NCBI RefSeq assembly: GCF_000238055.2
Contig: NZ_KE148312.1
Location: forward strand, 1,484,501 to 1,548,500
From: Oribacterium parvum ACB1
Lineage (GTDB): Bacteria > Bacillota > Clostridia > Lachnospirales > Lachnospiraceae
DNA: 64,000 bases
Direction of reading: 5' to 3'
The notes beneath the pieces are model-generated. The model worked only from the letters and a program-made list of their open reading frames with translations. It did not search any database and had not been told where the DNA came from. A program made the position numbers and the translations under genes. Numbering within the stretch: position 1 is the first letter of the stretch; each line of letters starts with the position of its first letter. Below, in pieces: positions 16,977-25,526 of the stretch.

Positions 16977-17465
16977 ATGAATGGATTTAAGGAAGTTATG
17001 GAAACATTACAGGAACAGAATATCGAGGTTCAGCTTGTAGAACATGAAGCGGCTTTTACTATGGAAGATGCAGATAGGGCTATAGAAGGAATTCCCGGAG
17101 TGAGAACCAAGACTTTGTTTCTGATGAATAAGAAGAAAACAAGGTTCTACCTGCTGATTATGGACGAGAATAAACGTCTGGATATGAGTGCCTTTAAAGA
17201 ACTTGTAGATGATCGGCAGCTTAAGATGGCTTCTGAGGAGATGCTCTATGAGAAATTAGGTTTGCAGCCCGGCGGAGTATCTCCATTCGGTCTTTTGAAT
17301 GACAAGGACGGGGATGTGGAAGTGTATATTGATAAAGACATTGCGGATGAAGAAAGAATGAGTTTTCATCCGAATACAAACGAGAAAACCGTCTTTATCA
17401 AGACAGTGGATTTATATCCGTTTTTGGAGCATATCGGACATCCTGCAAAAACAGTATTGCTATAG
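16977..17465 (+). CDS. ProX/YbaK-type prolyl-tRNA editing deacylase
   Basis: A 162-residue free-standing aminoacyl-tRNA deacylase of the YbaK/ProX superfamily, which clears mischarged tRNA (in ProX, Ala-tRNA-Pro). Motifs include VEHEAAFTMEDADRA near residue 22, GVRTKTLFLMNKKKTRFYLL, and GGVSPFGLLNDKDGDVEVYI near 100. The PGGVSPFGLL segment is typical of the ProX-like group. GGAGGAGG lies 6-9 nt before the chosen ATG. It is monocistronic here. The exact tRNA specificity cannot be read from the sequence. Confidence 0.85.
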   Translation: MNGFKEVMETLQEQNIEVQLVEHEAAFTMEDADRAIEGIPGVRTKTLFLMNKKKTRFYLLIMDENKRLDMSAFKELVDDRQLKMASEEMLYEKLGLQPGGVSPFGLLNDKDGDVEVYIDKDIADEERMSFHPNTNEKTVFIKTVDLYPFLEHIGHPAKTVLL

Positions 17466-17525
17466 GTTTTTAGGACCATTTATTGCTGATTTAAAATCTG
17501 GAAGTAAGAATTCATTTTAAGAATA

Positions 17526-17571
17526 AAAAATCCCATTCGCAGAATTCTAACACAGAATTGCGAATGGGAAA
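17526..17571 (-). terminator. terminator of ahpC
   Basis: TCCCATTCGCA pairs with TGCGAATGGGA, with AGAATTCT/CAGAATT continuing the stem. Read on the minus strand a T-run (AAAAAA on plus, before 17531) follows, fitting the end of ahpC. Confidence 0.85.
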
Positions 17572-17592
17572 ATCTCTTGATTCAATTCTTTA

Positions 17593-18156
17593 TTAAATCT
17601 TTCCAACTAAGTCAATTCCGGGCTTTAAGGTCTTTTCTCCCGGTGTCCATCTTGCAGGGCAAACTTCATTGCCATGCTCTGCTACAAACTGGCAGGCCTG
17701 AACCTTACGAAGAAGCTCATCCGCATTTCTTCCGATATTGCCGGCACTTACTTCATAGGTTACAATCTTTCCTTCCGGATTCACAATGAAACTTCCTCTT
17801 TCTGCAAGGCTTCCATTCTCCGGAAATACTTCAAAGGCCTTGGAAAGGCTATGGCTGGGATCGGAGAGCATCGGAAAGCTTAATTTTCCAATCTTGGAAG
17901 ATGCATCGTGCCAAGCCTTATGCACGAAATGGGTATCGGTAGATACGGAATAGATTTCGCAACCAATCTTCTGAAACTCCGCATACTTGTTCTGCAAATC
18001 TTCCAGCTCTGTAGGACAAACAAAGCTAAAATCCGCGGGATAGAAAAAGAATACAGACCACTTTCCTAAAATGTCCTTCTTCTCCACAGTGCAAAAGCTG
18101 TCCTTGTGGTAAGCGTTAACGGAAAAATCCTCCACTTCCTTGTTTAATAATGACAT
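17593..18156 (-). CDS. ahpC: peroxiredoxin AhpC
   Basis: A 187-residue typical 2-Cys peroxiredoxin that reduces hydrogen peroxide and organic hydroperoxides. The peroxidatic Cys47 is in ADFSFVCPTE and the resolving Cys166 in GNEVCPARW; SVSTDTHFVHKAWHD is also diagnostic. The partner reductase AhpF is not adjacent on either side, so electrons must come from elsewhere. It has its own promoter with a PerR-like box and its own terminator, so it is monocistronic. Confidence 0.95.
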   Translation of the reverse strand: MSLLNKEVEDFSVNAYHKDSFCTVEKKDILGKWSVFFFYPADFSFVCPTELEDLQNKYAEFQKIGCEIYSVSTDTHFVHKAWHDASSKIGKLSFPMLSDPSHSLSKAFEVFPENGSLAERGSFIVNPEGKIVTYEVSAGNIGRNADELLRKVQACQFVAEHGNEVCPARWTPGEKTLKPGIDLVGKI

Positions 18157-18209
18157 ACTACCTCCTTTTTCTATAAGCTGTTACTACTATGGAGTAACAG
18201 AAGTTTTTA

Positions 18210-18258
18210 AAATAATAATTATTATCATTATTCTATAGGAGCATTCTATCATTGTCAA
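18210..18258 (-). promoter_or_regulatory. ahpC promoter with PerR-like operator
   Basis: On the minus strand: -35 TTGACA (18258-18253), a 17-bp spacer, and -10 TAGAAT (18235-18230). An AT-rich inverted repeat, ATAATGATAATAATTATTAT, overlaps and follows the -10. It resembles the PerR box (TTATAAT-n-ATTATAA), which would make ahpC peroxide-inducible. The promoter is clear; PerR control is inference. Confidence 0.6.
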
Positions 18259-18359
18259 TGCAAAAATACAGCCGACTTTTTATTTTTGCTGTTGCTCTTT
18301 TATTTTTTAAATATAAAGTCGAGAAATCATAATTTGATATTATTAAATAAATAAATTTT

Positions 18360-18398
18360 GAACAAGGCGAAGGAAAATATTCCTTGGCCTTGTTTTTT
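18360..18398 (+). terminator. orphan terminator-like hairpin
   Basis: AACAAGGCGAAGGAA pairs with TTCCTTGGCCTTGTT, followed by TTTTTT on the plus strand. No plus-strand gene lies upstream; the nearest gene (ahpC) runs the other way. It could end a small RNA or be left from a lost gene. The rest of the 402-nt gap holds the ahpC promoter and nothing else recognised. Confidence 0.75.
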
Positions 18399-18434
18399 AA
18401 TGAATATTGCTTACGAAGTATGCCATACCTTTAG
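18399..18434. repeat. 36-nt post-terminator palindrome, degenerate copy
   Basis: Begins AATGAATATTGCTTACGAAG and sits immediately behind a terminator T-run, as in other family members. The right half is diverged. Confidence 0.45.
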
Positions 18435-18558
18435 GGAACTGTCATACAGAGAATAAAGAAGTAATAACATCTTTTTTAAGCTATGGTCATACATCTATAT
18501 TTTTTAGAAAAAATAAGGTAAGATATATCGGTTAAATAAAACAGTAAAGGATAGTTTT

Positions 18559-19566
18559 ATGGGAAAAAACGTAGATAATTTAGATGATGTGGCAAATCTT
18601 CTTTCCAAAAAATCCGAACAGAAAATTATATTGAAGAAGAGAAACCAAAGCCAACGCATTTTGAGAAATAAAAGAAAAAAAAGAGAAGTCAATGAGGATA
18701 GAAAGATTATGCTGATTCCTATCCTTATTGTGGTACTGATTTTAATCATTAAGTTTTTGGAAGCTCTGGGTATGGGCGGAACTTTCCCGGATAAACGAAA
18801 AGTTCCGGTTTCCGCCTCGGAACTCAGCTCAGCGTCCAATATTCCCGAGGAGGCAACAGAGCCTGTTTTAAAGGAATACAACGACGACGTTCTGGAGAAG
18901 TTTTTCCAGGAGTATTTTCAGGCTAAGCTTTCTGCCGATGTAGATACCCTGTATCGTTTAAGTGGTGTTACAAACCAAAGTACAGAACAAAGAAACAAAT
19001 TGCAGAGTCAGCTAAAAACACAGTCCGGTTATATTGAGTCTTATGAGGACATCAAGACTTACGCTGTTCCCGGTATAGGGGAGAATGAGAAACTGGTTTT
19101 CCTGCAATACAAGGTGCGTTTTCGTAGAGCAAAAACTCCAGCTCCCGCAATTATGTACTGCTATATGCGGGTAAATGAGGCGAATGCTTTTGAACTGGTG
19201 GAAAATAAAACCCCGGAGCAGACAAAATTTGTCCATGAATATATTCAGACTCATGATGAGGTAAAAGATTTAATCCAAGCTGTAGATTCTCAGCTTTTAG
19301 AGGCACTTTCTTCCGACTCTCGCCTTGCCGTACTTTATGATGCATTTCAAACCGGAAGAATATATACGGAAGATCAGGCTTCCATTGATTCCGAGGTATC
19401 TCTCATTGAGATGGATGATAACGGTCCGACGGAAGAGACAAGTGCAAGTGTTCCGGAAACAACCGATGGAGGAAGTACCGGGGAGAGTACGGAGAGCCCT
19501 GCTACTGAAGCATCCGGCGGGCAGGCAGGGGAAACGGCTCCGTCGGAGACAAACGAAGGAGCATAA
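18559..19566 (+). CDS. single-pass membrane protein, function unknown
   Basis: A 335-residue protein. The N-terminal 50 residues are cytoplasmic and very basic (KKRNQSQRILRNKRKKRE). One membrane helix follows at about 52-70 (IMLIPILIVVLILIIKFLEA), then an extracytoplasmic domain of about 200 residues with YNDDVLEKFFQEYFQAKLSA, a pattern of small helical or NTF2-like domains. The tail is Ser/Thr/Glu/Gly-rich low complexity. I do not recognise a named family. It precedes queA by 57 nt, so they may be co-transcribed, without an evident functional link. Confidence 0.75.
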   Translation: MGKNVDNLDDVANLLSKKSEQKIILKKRNQSQRILRNKRKKREVNEDRKIMLIPILIVVLILIIKFLEALGMGGTFPDKRKVPVSASELSSASNIPEEATEPVLKEYNDDVLEKFFQEYFQAKLSADVDTLYRLSGVTNQSTEQRNKLQSQLKTQSGYIESYEDIKTYAVPGIGENEKLVFLQYKVRFRRAKTPAPAIMYCYMRVNEANAFELVENKTPEQTKFVHEYIQTHDEVKDLIQAVDSQLLEALSSDSRLAVLYDAFQTGRIYTEDQASIDSEVSLIEMDDNGPTEETSASVPETTDGGSTGESTESPATEASGGQAGETAPSETNEGA

Positions 19567-19623
19567 CTGTTCAGAGTTTTATGCCTCCCTGAAAAAATAT
19601 TGCAGGGAGCGGAAAGAGATAAG

Positions 19624-20649
19624 ATGAATACCAAGGATTTTTATTATGATTTACCGGAGGAGCTGATTGCACAGGATCCCTTGTTAAAACGTTCGGCTTC
19701 CCGGCTTCTTGTGATGGACAGGAAAAGCGGAGAGATAGAGCATAAGCACTTTGAAGATGTCCTTTCCTATCTTAGAGAGGGCGATTGTCTGGTTTTAAAC
19801 AATACGAAAGTTATCCCTGCGCGTTTACATGGTGTAAAGGCGGGAACAGGGGCGCATGTGGAAGTTCTGCTTCTCACAAGGCTCACGGATAAAAGCTGGG
19901 AATGTATAGTTCGACCGGGAAAGAAGCTCCGTGTCGGTGCAGAAATTATTTTTGCAGAAAATTTACTTTCGGGAACAGTGATCGAGTGTAAGGAAGACGG
20001 CAACCGGATTATAGAGTTTCATTTTGAAGGCATATTTGAGGAAATCTTGGATAAGCTTGGAGAAATGCCGCTTCCTCCTTATATCACAAAACAACTTAGC
20101 GATAAGACAAGATACAATACCGTCTATGCAAAGGAAGAAGGCTCTGCGGCGGCACCGACTGCAGGACTCCATTGGACGAAGGAGCTTCTTGAGAAGGTGC
20201 AGGAGAAGGGCGTAAAAATTGCCTATGTAACGCTCCATGTGGGACTCGGGACCTTTCGCCCGGTGAAGGTGGAAGACGTGGAAAAACACCACATGCACTC
20301 GGAACTCTATATCATCGATAAAGAAACCGCAGACTTAATCAACAGCACGAAGAAAGCCGGTGGAAGAATTATCTGCACGGGAACAACCTCCTGCAGGACA
20401 ATTGAATCGAATGCCGATGAGAACGGCGTTCTCCATCCCGGAAGTGCATGGACGGATATTTTTATCTATCCGGGCTATCGTTTTAAAGTCATGGACGGGC
20501 TTATTACGAACTTTCATTTGCCGGAGTCGACACTCATTATGTTGGTGTCCGCCTTTTCCAATCGGGAAAATGTCTTGCATGCTTACGAAGAGGCGGTAAG
20601 GAAAAGATACAGATTTTTTAGTTTCGGCGATGCCATGTTTCTGATTTGA
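19624..20649 (+). CDS. queA: S-adenosylmethionine:tRNA ribosyltransferase-isomerase
   Basis: A 341-residue QueA, which transfers and isomerises the ribosyl moiety of SAM to make epoxyqueuosine at position 34 of tRNAs. [46 protein letters not shown], and [14 protein letters not shown] are signature segments. An upstream in-frame start at 19600 would add eight residues unlike the family, so the ATG at 19624 is chosen. tgt, often adjacent, is not in the window. A strong hairpin terminator follows. Confidence 0.96.
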   Translation: MNTKDFYYDLPEELIAQDPLLKRSASRLLVMDRKSGEIEHKHFEDVLSYLREGDCLVLNNTKVIPARLHGVKAGTGAHVEVLLLTRLTDKSWECIVRPGKKLRVGAEIIFAENLLSGTVIECKEDGNRIIEFHFEGIFEEILDKLGEMPLPPYITKQLSDKTRYNTVYAKEEGSAAAPTAGLHWTKELLEKVQEKGVKIAYVTLHVGLGTFRPVKVEDVEKHHMHSELYIIDKETADLINSTKKAGGRIICTGTTSCRTIESNADENGVLHPGSAWTDIFIYPGYRFKVMDGLITNFHLPESTLIMLVSAFSNRENVLHAYEEAVRKRYRFFSFGDAMFLI

Positions 20650-20666
20650 CACAAAATTCGTGTTTC

Positions 20667-20716
20667 AAAGAAAAAGAATCAATAACCAATAAGTTATTGA
20701 TTCTTTTTCTTTATTG
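20667..20716 (+). terminator. queA terminator
   Basis: A 20-bp stem (20667-20686 with 20693-20712) around a 6-nt loop; its 3' arm is T-rich and ends TTTTTCTTT. Confidence 0.85.
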
Positions 20717-20746
20717 CTATATAGTAATAACAAAGGAGAATTTTTC

Positions 20747-20897
20747 ATGTACGAAATATATTTTTATAAGAATCGAAAAGGTGTTTACGAGGTGCTAGAG
20801 TCTACATCATTTTCAGAAGAAAACGCAGAGGACACCTAGGAGAGAAATTGAGCAAGCTCTTAGAGAGATAGAAGATTTAAAGAAAAGAGGTTTATAA
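20747..20897 (+). pseudogene. broken HigB/RelE-type toxin gene
   Basis: An ATG behind AAAGGAG opens a frame MYEIYFYKNRKGVYEVLES that looks like the N-terminus of a HigB/Gp49-type toxin, but it stops after 30 codons (TAG at 20837). In another frame the DNA immediately following reads RREIEQALREIEDLKKRGL, which matches the usual C-terminal helix of these toxins and ends one base into the antitoxin start. The middle of the gene (roughly 60 residues) is missing, so an internal out-of-frame deletion has killed the toxin while leaving both ends in place. Confidence 0.75.
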
Positions 20898-21181
20898 TGA
20901 AAAATAGTGCTGTTTCTGATTTTACATGGAGAGATGTGCAAAAAGAGTTGTATACAGTGGAAGAAATTGCCGAGAGCGATTTAAGAGTCGCTCTGATTGG
21001 GGAACTTATCAAAGCCAGAAACGAAAAAGGCATCAGTCAAAAGAGACTGGAAGAGCTAAGTGGAGTGAAGCAACCCATGATAGCAAGAATTGAAAGTGGA
21101 AAAACTCTTCCGCAAGTAAATACTTTGATTAAGTTGCTTGTGCCGTTAGGAAAGACACTTGCCATAGTTCCGAACAAATAA
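20897..21181 (+). CDS. XRE-family HigA-type antitoxin
   Basis: A 94-residue helix-turn-helix protein. The XRE domain spans about 35-90, with the core QKRLEELSGVKQPMIARIES. The N-terminal extension and the order (toxin first, antitoxin second, 1-nt overlap) fit HigA of HigBA systems. Its toxin is destroyed, so it is an orphan antitoxin or has become a plain repressor. The open reading frame is intact and has a strong terminator after it. Confidence 0.85.
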   Translation: MKNSAVSDFTWRDVQKELYTVEEIAESDLRVALIGELIKARNEKGISQKRLEELSGVKQPMIARIESGKTLPQVNTLIKLLVPLGKTLAIVPNK

Positions 21182-21199
21182 AATGTAGTGGATAGAATC

Positions 21200-21225
21200 G
21201 AGAGGGGGCCCCTCTCTTTTTGCTT
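21200..21225 (+). terminator. higA terminator
   Basis: GAGAGGGG pairs with CCCCTCTC, followed by TTTTTGCTTTTT. Confidence 0.88.
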
Positions 21226-21388
21226 TTTGGAGCAAAGGAATAAGACGCCGGATTCAGTTCATTTCTTAAAATTTTTTCATTTCTTTTTCTCCCCTTTTCG
21301 ACATGGATGATTGAAATGAGTCTTCCCTCTACGCACGATTGAAAACTGCCTTTCCTCTATGCTATCATTAGGAGCGTTATAAGAGAAG

Positions 21389-21443
21389 ATACAGAGAGCA
21401 TACAGATAACATACAGAAAACATATAGAGAATATACAGATATA
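21389..21443. repeat. five tandem 11-bp units upstream of rluF
   Basis: Five successive 11-bp units with core ATACAGA(N)4 (21389-21443), close to one helical turn each. The last runs into a TATAAT at 21440-21445. Confidence 0.75.
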
Positions 21444-21456
21444 ATCGGAGAATACT

Positions 21457-22179
21457 ATGCGAATCAATAAATGGCTCTCGGCAATGGGCATTTGCTCTAG
21501 AAGAGAGGCTGACCGCTTGATTGCGGAGGGGAAAATAAAAATAAACGGAAAGCTCGCGAGCCTTGGTCAGGAAATCAGCGGTGAGGAAGAGATAGAACTG
21601 GACGGGAAGCACATTTCCGGAGAAGGAGAGAAGCGGGAAAAGCCGAAAGAGGTTCTTCTTGCCTATTACAAGCCGCGCGGAGTGATTTGCACGACAGGAG
21701 AGAAGGATAGAGGGAAAAATGTCATTGAGGATATACAGTATCCCGAGCGTATTTATCCGATTGGGCGTCTCGATAAGGACTCTGAAGGCCTCCTTCTTCT
21801 TACCAATCAGGGTGAACTCGTCAATCAGATCAACAAGTCCCGGAGCGAGAAAGAGAAGGAATATATCGTGACGGTGGAAGAGGATATCACAAAGCATTTT
21901 TTACGGGAAATGAGCGAGGGTGTCTATCTTAAGGAACTAGAGAGAACAACGAAGCCCTGCATTGTTTTTCAGGAGGAGAATATTCCGGTCACACAAAGAA
22001 AGAGACAGTTTCACATTATCTTAACGGAAGGACTAAACAGGCAGATTCGGAGAATGTGTGCAACGCTCGGCTATACAGTGAAGCGTCTTAAGAGAGTTCG
22101 AATCATGAATCTGACTGTGGACGGGTTAAAGCCCGGAGAATATCGGGAGATTCGGAAAGAAGAGCTGGGGCTTAAGTAA
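21457..22179 (+). CDS. rluF: 23S rRNA pseudouridine synthase, RluF-type
   Basis: A 240-residue RsuA-family pseudouridine synthase. The S4 RNA-binding domain fills residues 1-60 (MRINKWLSAMGICSRREADR). The catalytic Asp is in YPIGRLDKDSEGLLLLTNQG near residue 108, and the C-terminal motif is LTEGLNRQIRRMCATLGYTV. The N-terminus and GRLDKDSEG string fit RluF better than RluB or RsuA, though the target uridine is inferred. GGAG precedes the ATG by 7 nt. Confidence 0.88.
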   Translation: MRINKWLSAMGICSRREADRLIAEGKIKINGKLASLGQEISGEEEIELDGKHISGEGEKREKPKEVLLAYYKPRGVICTTGEKDRGKNVIEDIQYPERIYPIGRLDKDSEGLLLLTNQGELVNQINKSRSEKEKEYIVTVEEDITKHFLREMSEGVYLKELERTTKPCIVFQEENIPVTQRKRQFHIILTEGLNRQIRRMCATLGYTVKRLKRVRIMNLTVDGLKPGEYREIRKEELGLK

Positions 22180-22230
22180 ATGCCACCCTGCTTTTATAAA
22201 GAAAGAATGATGAAAAGGACATGTGAAAAA

Positions 22231-22270
22231 GGATAAGGAAGAGTAAGGAAGAGTAAGTAAGAGTAAGGTA
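22231..22270. repeat. four tandem 10-bp units
   Basis: Four exact-length 10-bp units of GAGTAAGGAA type between rluF and ligA. Confidence 0.75.
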
Positions 22271-22305
22271 TTCATCCTATAACTTTAAAAACAGAAAGAG
22301 AAACT

Positions 22306-24297
22306 ATGGATAAGAGAAAACGGATAGAGGAGCTTGTAGAGCTTTTAAATCAGGCTGGGAAAGCCTATTATGAGGCGGGGCAAGAAATTATTTCCAACCT
22401 GGAATATGACAAAGCCTATGATGAACTGGTGCGTCTTGAGGAAGAGACAGGGATTGTCCTGTCAGCCAGTCCCACACAAAATGTCGGATACAGCGTGGCT
22501 ACAGCCCTTCCGAAGGAGGAGCATGCGAGCCCGATGCTTTCTCTTGATAAAACAAAGTCCGTGGAGACTTTACAAAGCTTTCTCGGGGAGCAGAAGGGGA
22601 TTCTCTCCTGGAAACTCGACGGTCTTACAGTAGTGATGACGTATGAGAAGGGAGAGTTTGTCAAAGCGGTTACCCGCGGAAACGGCAGAATCGGAGAAAT
22701 TGTTACGGAAAATGCAAAGCGTTTTCGGAATCTTCCTTTACGGATTCCCTTTAAAGGAAGACTGGTTCTACGCGGAGAAGCGCTGATTCGCTATTCCGAT
22801 TTCGCAAAGATCAATGAAGAAATTCCGGAGGAGGGGGCGAAATACAAGAATCCGAGGAATCTATGTTCCGGTTCCGTTCGGCAACTGGATCCGAAAATCA
22901 CTTGGGAAAGAAGAGTCTATTTTTTCCCCTTTACGCTTGTATCGGTAGAGGAGGGAGAGGACGGGGCCTCCCGTGAGAGTGGAGGACTTCCCGACTTTCA
23001 TAACAGCCATGAAGCGGAATTCGAATTTTTAGAGCAACAGGGCTTTCAGGTCGTGGGACGCAGGGCGGTAAATAAAGAGGAGCTTCCCGGGGCTGTTTCG
23101 GACTTTTCCGAACAGGTCAAGAAAAATGATTTTCCCTCCGACGGTCTGGTACTTCTTATGGACGATATAAGCTATGGAAAGAGTCTCGGGACTACGGCCA
23201 AGTTCCCTCGAAATGCCCTTGCTTTTAAATGGGAGGATGAGGAAGAAAAGACCATTCTTCGCGAGGTGGAATGGTCTCCGAGCAGAACCGGTCTTATCAA
23301 TCCCGTGGCGATATTTGACCCGGTCGAGCTGGAGGGAACCGTAGTGAGCAGAGCGAGTCTTCACAATATCAGCTACCTGGAAGACTTGAAGCTCGGAATC
23401 GGAGATGAAATTACGGTTTATAAGGCCAATATGATTATCCCGCAGATTGGGGAGAATCTCACGAAGTCGGGGCAGCTCCCGATTCCGGAGCATTGTCCTG
23501 CCTGTCACGAGGAAACGAAGATTGTACAGGATAAGGAAGCGAAGATGCTTTACTGTGAAAATCCCCATTGTCCGGCAAAGCGAATTAAGCAGTTTGCTCT
23601 TTTTGTGAGCCGGGACGCTTTGAATATTGAGGGGCTTTCCGAAATGACTTTGGAGAAATTTATCGGAAAGGGATTTATTCAGGAACTTCCGGATTTATTT
23701 TCCTTAAAAGAGCATAAGGAGGAGATTATCGCTATGGAGGGCTTCGGACAGAAGTCCTATGATAAGCTTATTGAAAATGCGGAGAAAGCAAGGGAAACGA
23801 GCCTTGCGAGACTTCTTTACGGCTTAGGAATCGGGGGAATCGGAGCAAGTAATGCGAGAGTCCTTTCAGAAGCCTTTCATGAGAATGCGGAGGAGCTTTC
23901 CCGGGCGGAGCTCAGCGAGGTTGTGTCCATTAAAGGAATAGGACCGATACTCGGCGAAAGCATTGTCCGTTATTTTAAAGAAGAAGAAAATTGCAGGCTT
24001 TTCCGGAAACTCTTATCCATACTGCACCTCCATAAGGAGGAGAGAGCGGAAAATGCCTTCCTTTCCGGCAAGGTCTTTGTAATTACGGGCTCTTTAAACC
24101 ATTTTCAAAATCGAAAGGAGCTGGAGGAGGAGATTCGAAAGGCGGGGGCAAGTACCGCTTCTTCCATTTCGAAGAATACTTCTTATCTTATCAACAATGA
24201 CAAGAATTCTACCAGCAGTAAGAATAAGAAGGCTCAGGAGCTGGGAATTCCGATTCTTTCGGAGGAAGATTTCTTAAGGCTTCTACGAGGCGAGTAG
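22306..24297 (+). CDS. ligA: NAD-dependent DNA ligase
   Basis: A 663-residue LigA that seals nicks using NAD. The adenylation lysine is Lys103 in SWKLDGL. The nucleotidyltransferase core has VTRGNGRIGE (the family more often has RGDG) and NPRNLCSGSVRQLD. A Cys4 zinc finger is visible at about 400-425 (HCPACHEE and CENPHCPAKR). Helix-hairpin-helix repeats follow (LYGLGIGGIGASNARVL), and a C-terminal BRCT domain starts near residue 585 (FLSGKVFVITGSLNHF). The sequence is divergent from model LigA proteins but every domain is present. Confidence 0.96.
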   Translation: MDKRKRIEELVELLNQAGKAYYEAGQEIISNLEYDKAYDELVRLEEETGIVLSASPTQNVGYSVATALPKEEHASPMLSLDKTKSVETLQSFLGEQKGILSWKLDGLTVVMTYEKGEFVKAVTRGNGRIGEIVTENAKRFRNLPLRIPFKGRLVLRGEALIRYSDFAKINEEIPEEGAKYKNPRNLCSGSVRQLDPKITWERRVYFFPFTLVSVEEGEDGASRESGGLPDFHNSHEAEFEFLEQQGFQVVGRRAVNKEELPGAVSDFSEQVKKNDFPSDGLVLLMDDISYGKSLGTTAKFPRNALAFKWEDEEEKTILREVEWSPSRTGLINPVAIFDPVELEGTVVSRASLHNISYLEDLKLGIGDEITVYKANMIIPQIGENLTKSGQLPIPEHCPACHEETKIVQDKEAKMLYCENPHCPAKRIKQFALFVSRDALNIEGLSEMTLEKFIGKGFIQELPDLFSLKEHKEEIIAMEGFGQKSYDKLIENAEKARETSLARLLYGLGIGGIGASNARVLSEAFHENAEELSRAELSEVVSIKGIGPILGESIVRYFKEEENCRLFRKLLSILHLHKEERAENAFLSGKVFVITGSLNHFQNRKELEEEIRKAGASTASSISKNTSYLINNDKNSTSSKNKKAQELGIPILSEEDFLRLLRGE

Positions 24298-24382
24298 AGG
24301 AGATAAAGCTATGCAAGGCATATATTCAAATAAGGATAGGAAGCTTGATGGCGATATATCTAGAAGAAACTAAGGAGAACGA

Positions 24383-25258
24383 ATGAACTTTCAAGACTAC
24401 GATATCTATTTTCCGCACCTGCAGATCGGAATCAAGCATCTCGTAAATCATATCAGCCCCTTCGGCTTTACGATTGCCTTTTACGGCATCATTATCGGTT
24501 GCGGCATGCTGCTTGGGATGCTTGTTGCGAGTAAAGAGTATGTGAGATGCGGCTATAAGGCGGATGATATTCAGGACTTTGCGCTATTTGTTATCATTTT
24601 AGGGGTGATTGGGGCAAGAATTTATTATGTCATCTTTGAATGGGACTATTATTCTCAGCATCTTATGGAGATTCCAAATATCCGGCAGGGGGGACTTGCG
24701 ATTTACGGAGGGGTTCTTACTGCAATTGCGACCTGTATCGTTTTTTGTAAGAAAAAGAGGCTGGATTTCTTTCCCATGGCGGATGCCGGTGTACTTGGGC
24801 TTATTCTCGGACAGGCTATGGGACGCTGGGGAAACTTCTTTAATGCGGAGGCCTTCGGAGGCTATACGAATTCTCTCTTCGCCATGCGCATAAAGGAATC
24901 CATTGTGAATCCTTCGATGATCAATGACAATGTGGCGGCTCATCTGCAAATTATAGACGGAATCAGCTATGTGCAGGTGCATCCCACCTTTCTGTATGAG
25001 AGTGTATGGAACCTCTGCGTATTCTTTTTTCTCCTTTGGTTTTCCAAAAGAAAGAAGTTTAAGGGACAGATATTTCTCCTGTACCTTGGGCTTTATGGAC
25101 TGGGACGTTTCTTTATCGAAGGGCTCCGTGCAGATTCTTTGATGCTTTTCGGTACGGGAATAGCGGTTTCACAGGCACTTTCTCTTGTCCTTGTTATTGT
25201 GAGTATTGTCTTGCAGTATCTTTTCTTGAAAAGAGAGAAGAGCGAGGAAAAGAAGTAA
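24383..25258 (+). CDS. lgt: prolipoprotein diacylglyceryl transferase
   Basis: A 291-residue integral membrane enzyme that attaches diacylglycerol to the lipobox Cys of prolipoproteins. It has about seven membrane segments and the signature GQAMGRWGNFFNAEAFGG near residue 150, plus GGLAIYGGVL. The histidine of the family's HPTFLYE motif is present (VHPTFLYES). It lies 85 nt after ligA. A window gene encoding a lipoprotein (30849) would be a substrate. Confidence 0.95.
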   Translation: MNFQDYDIYFPHLQIGIKHLVNHISPFGFTIAFYGIIIGCGMLLGMLVASKEYVRCGYKADDIQDFALFVIILGVIGARIYYVIFEWDYYSQHLMEIPNIRQGGLAIYGGVLTAIATCIVFCKKKRLDFFPMADAGVLGLILGQAMGRWGNFFNAEAFGGYTNSLFAMRIKESIVNPSMINDNVAAHLQIIDGISYVQVHPTFLYESVWNLCVFFFLLWFSKRKKFKGQIFLLYLGLYGLGRFFIEGLRADSLMLFGTGIAVSQALSLVLVIVSIVLQYLFLKREKSEEKK

Positions 25259-25283
25259 TAAAAAATCGTCGATAGAAGAAAAA

Positions 25284-25489
25284 AAGGGGTGTGAAAAATC
25301 AAAAGATTTTTCAAAGCAATACAGGTCTGAACTTGGGGCACGCTCTCGCTAGCTTCGCCACGTAGCGGATACTAAGCGAAAAACTGCGTTTCTCTTGTTT
25401 TTCGCAAGTACCGACGGGCTCAGACTACCCCGGCATTCAGACCTGTATTGCCGAAAATTCTTTATTATTTTGATTTTTCACAGCCCCTT
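25284..25489 (+). repeat. structured core-and-arm element, copy 1
   Basis: A 206-nt element behind lgt. Outer arms pair GTGAAAAATCAAAA with TTTTGATTTTTCAC; inner arms pair CAATACAGGTCTGAA with TTCAGACCTGTATTG perfectly. They enclose a core bounded by GGGG and CCCC, containing ACGCTCTCGCT, GGATACTAAGCG, a GCGAAAAAC/GTTTTTCGC hairpin, and GCAAGTACC. The core recurs at 42790 and 51004 with different arms. Confidence 0.85.
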
Positions 25490-25526
25490 AAATATCTATG
25501 GTGGCGAGCGGTGGCTCAATATCTTC

